NCBI RefSeq assembly: GCF_004365575.1
Contig: NZ_SOBG01000001.1
Location: forward strand, 372,001 to 436,000
Reading direction: 5' to 3'
Length of the DNA: 64,000 nt
Source: Hypnocyclicus thermotrophus
Lineage (GTDB): Bacteria; Fusobacteriota; Fusobacteriia; Fusobacteriales; Fusobacteriaceae
Part shown: piece after piece, positions 63,583 through 64,000 of the stretch
Position numbering within the stretch: the first letter of the stretch is position 1
Layout: each line of letters opens with the position of its first letter
The notes under the pieces: generated by a model
The model's database searches: none
What the model was told of the DNA's origin: nothing
What the model saw: the letters and a program-made list of their open reading frames with translations, nothing else
Position numbers and translations under genes: made by a program

Positions 63583-63620
63583 AAAAGCCCAATTTTCTAA
63601 ATAGAAAATTGGGCTTTTAT
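63583..63620. terminator. Bidirectional terminator between ABC-F and msrA
   Basis: AAAAGCCCAATTTTCTA pairs with TAGAAAATTGGGCTTTT around a short loop, with A and T tracts at the ends; the genes converge here. Confidence 0.93.
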
Positions 63621-64000
63621 TATACTGGTTCTTGATAATCTTTACTATTTTTTATTGAATTTAGGTTTATATGACAATAACCTGTAGGATTTTTTTCTAA
63701 ATAGTTTTGATGATAATCTTCTGCCTCAAAAAAATTACTTTCTTTTAATATTTTAGTAGCTACTTTTTTATTAAAATTATTTTCAATCTCTTGTATCATT
63801 TTTCTTATAATATCATATTGCTCTTTATTATTATAAAAAATAGCAGTTGCATATTGCGGGCCTACATCTCCACCTTGCCTATCAATAGAAAAAGGATCTA
63901 TTATATCAAAATAATGTCTTAATATTTTTTCTAAATTAATTATTTTTCTATCATATTCAATATATACAGCTTCTAAATGTCCTGTTTTTCCACTGCACAC
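63620..64000 (-). CDS. msrA: Peptide-methionine (S)-S-oxide reductase MsrA, N-terminus beyond window edge
   Basis: The frame runs through the right edge, so only the last ~126 residues are visible. SGKTGHLEAVYIEYD is the MsrA motif after the catalytic GCFW region, which is out of view. DVGPQYATAIFYNNKEQ and FFEAEDYHQNYLEKNPTGYCHIN are the other family signatures (the usual QYRSAIF is QYATAIF). It repairs oxidised methionine in proteins. The visible 5' codon is a valine, not a true start. Confidence 0.92.
   Translation of the reverse strand: MCSGKTGHLEAVYIEYDRKIINLEKILRHYFDIIDPFSIDRQGGDVGPQYATAIFYNNKEQYDIIRKMIQEIENNFNKKVATKILKESNFFEAEDYHQNYLEKNPTGYCHINLNSIKNSKDYQEPV

Overview
The window is a stretch of a very AT-rich bacterial chromosome (G+C about one quarter, judged by eye). 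Stop-codon use is standard, Shine-Dalgarno sites are strong (AAGGAG/GGAGG) and most transcription units end in hairpin-plus-T-run terminators. Several proteins have exported N-termini, and the protein set (Cache chemoreceptors, M17/M18/M32 peptidases, SpeD/SpeE, an amylosucrase-type sucrose gene, SAM-I controlled metF) suggests an anaerobic, probably motile, free-living diderm, most likely of the Fusobacteriota (inference; no rRNA gene is present to prove it). No tRNA, rRNA, CRISPR array, prophage or intact insertion sequence was seen.

Layout. 1-1.8 kb: a large exported protein with repeated GSA-type motifs, cut by the window edge. 2.0-2.2 kb: a 49-aa microprotein with its own promoter and terminator. 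2.3-4.0 kb: THUMP rRNA methyltransferase and a CPBP membrane protein. 4.0-6.1 kb: a frameshifted MFS transporter with a TrmB-type regulator. 6.1-7.2 kb: DNA polymerase IV. 7.4-10.2 kb: a polyamine operon (PLP decarboxylase, speD, speE). 10.3-16.5 kb: ZIP transporter, three metallo-aminopeptidases/carboxypeptidases, thioredoxin-like protein and a histidine phosphatase. 16.7-22.5 kb: three Cache-domain chemoreceptors. 22.8-26.4 kb: class I ribonucleotide reductase nrdAB behind a promoter carrying a pair of NrdR boxes. 26.5-31.3 kb: APC permease, nitroreductase, and a CrtC-like/lycopene-cyclase-like pair. 31.4-37.6 kb: a 1734-aa kinase-ATPase-GAF-SpoIIE signalling protein and an RHH-WYL-like regulator. 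37.6-38.7 kb: SAM-I riboswitch and metF. 38.8-43.3 kb: two-component system and a Zn/Cd-type P-type ATPase with an ArsR/SmtB-type operator. 43.3-44.9 kb: a candidate noncoding RNA and a periplasmic binding protein gene interrupted by a TGA. 44.9-46.5 kb: asnS and a DUF896 gene. 46.6-50.0 kb: a divergent diguanylate cyclase / EAL phosphodiesterase pair. 50.0-51.5 kb: a diamine-acetyltransferase-like GNAT and a Gfo/Idh/MocA oxidoreductase. 51.6-55.7 kb: a sucrose unit (LacI regulator, fructokinase, amylosucrase) with promoter and operator. 55.9-64.0 kb: patatin phospholipase, DUF554, PAS-GGDEF-like protein, cyclophilin, coiled-coil protein, HI0933-type flavoprotein, two small unknowns, a YkpA/YbiT-type ABC-F protein and the edge of msrA.

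How it fits together. The decarboxylase, SpeD and SpeE form an aminopropyl-polyamine route, and the GNAT at 50 kb could acetylate its products. The LacI regulator, fructokinase and amylosucrase would split sucrose into glucan and fructose, then make fructose phosphate. The chemoreceptors, DGC and PDE make up a motility/c-di-GMP layer.

The observations most worth following are: (1) a candidate ~370-nt noncoding RNA at 43275-43646 with promoter, closing stem, seven perfect 7-nt repeats and terminator; (2) a signalling giant whose kinase domain has lost its catalytic aspartate; (3) a perfect A AAA AAA slippery site exactly at the MFS frameshift; (4) a TGA at what looks like a conserved Trp of a periplasmic binding protein; (5) a free-standing IS200/IS605-like right-end hairpin without transposase; (6) a carotenoid-type lipocalin/cyclase pair with no carotenoid backbone genes nearby.
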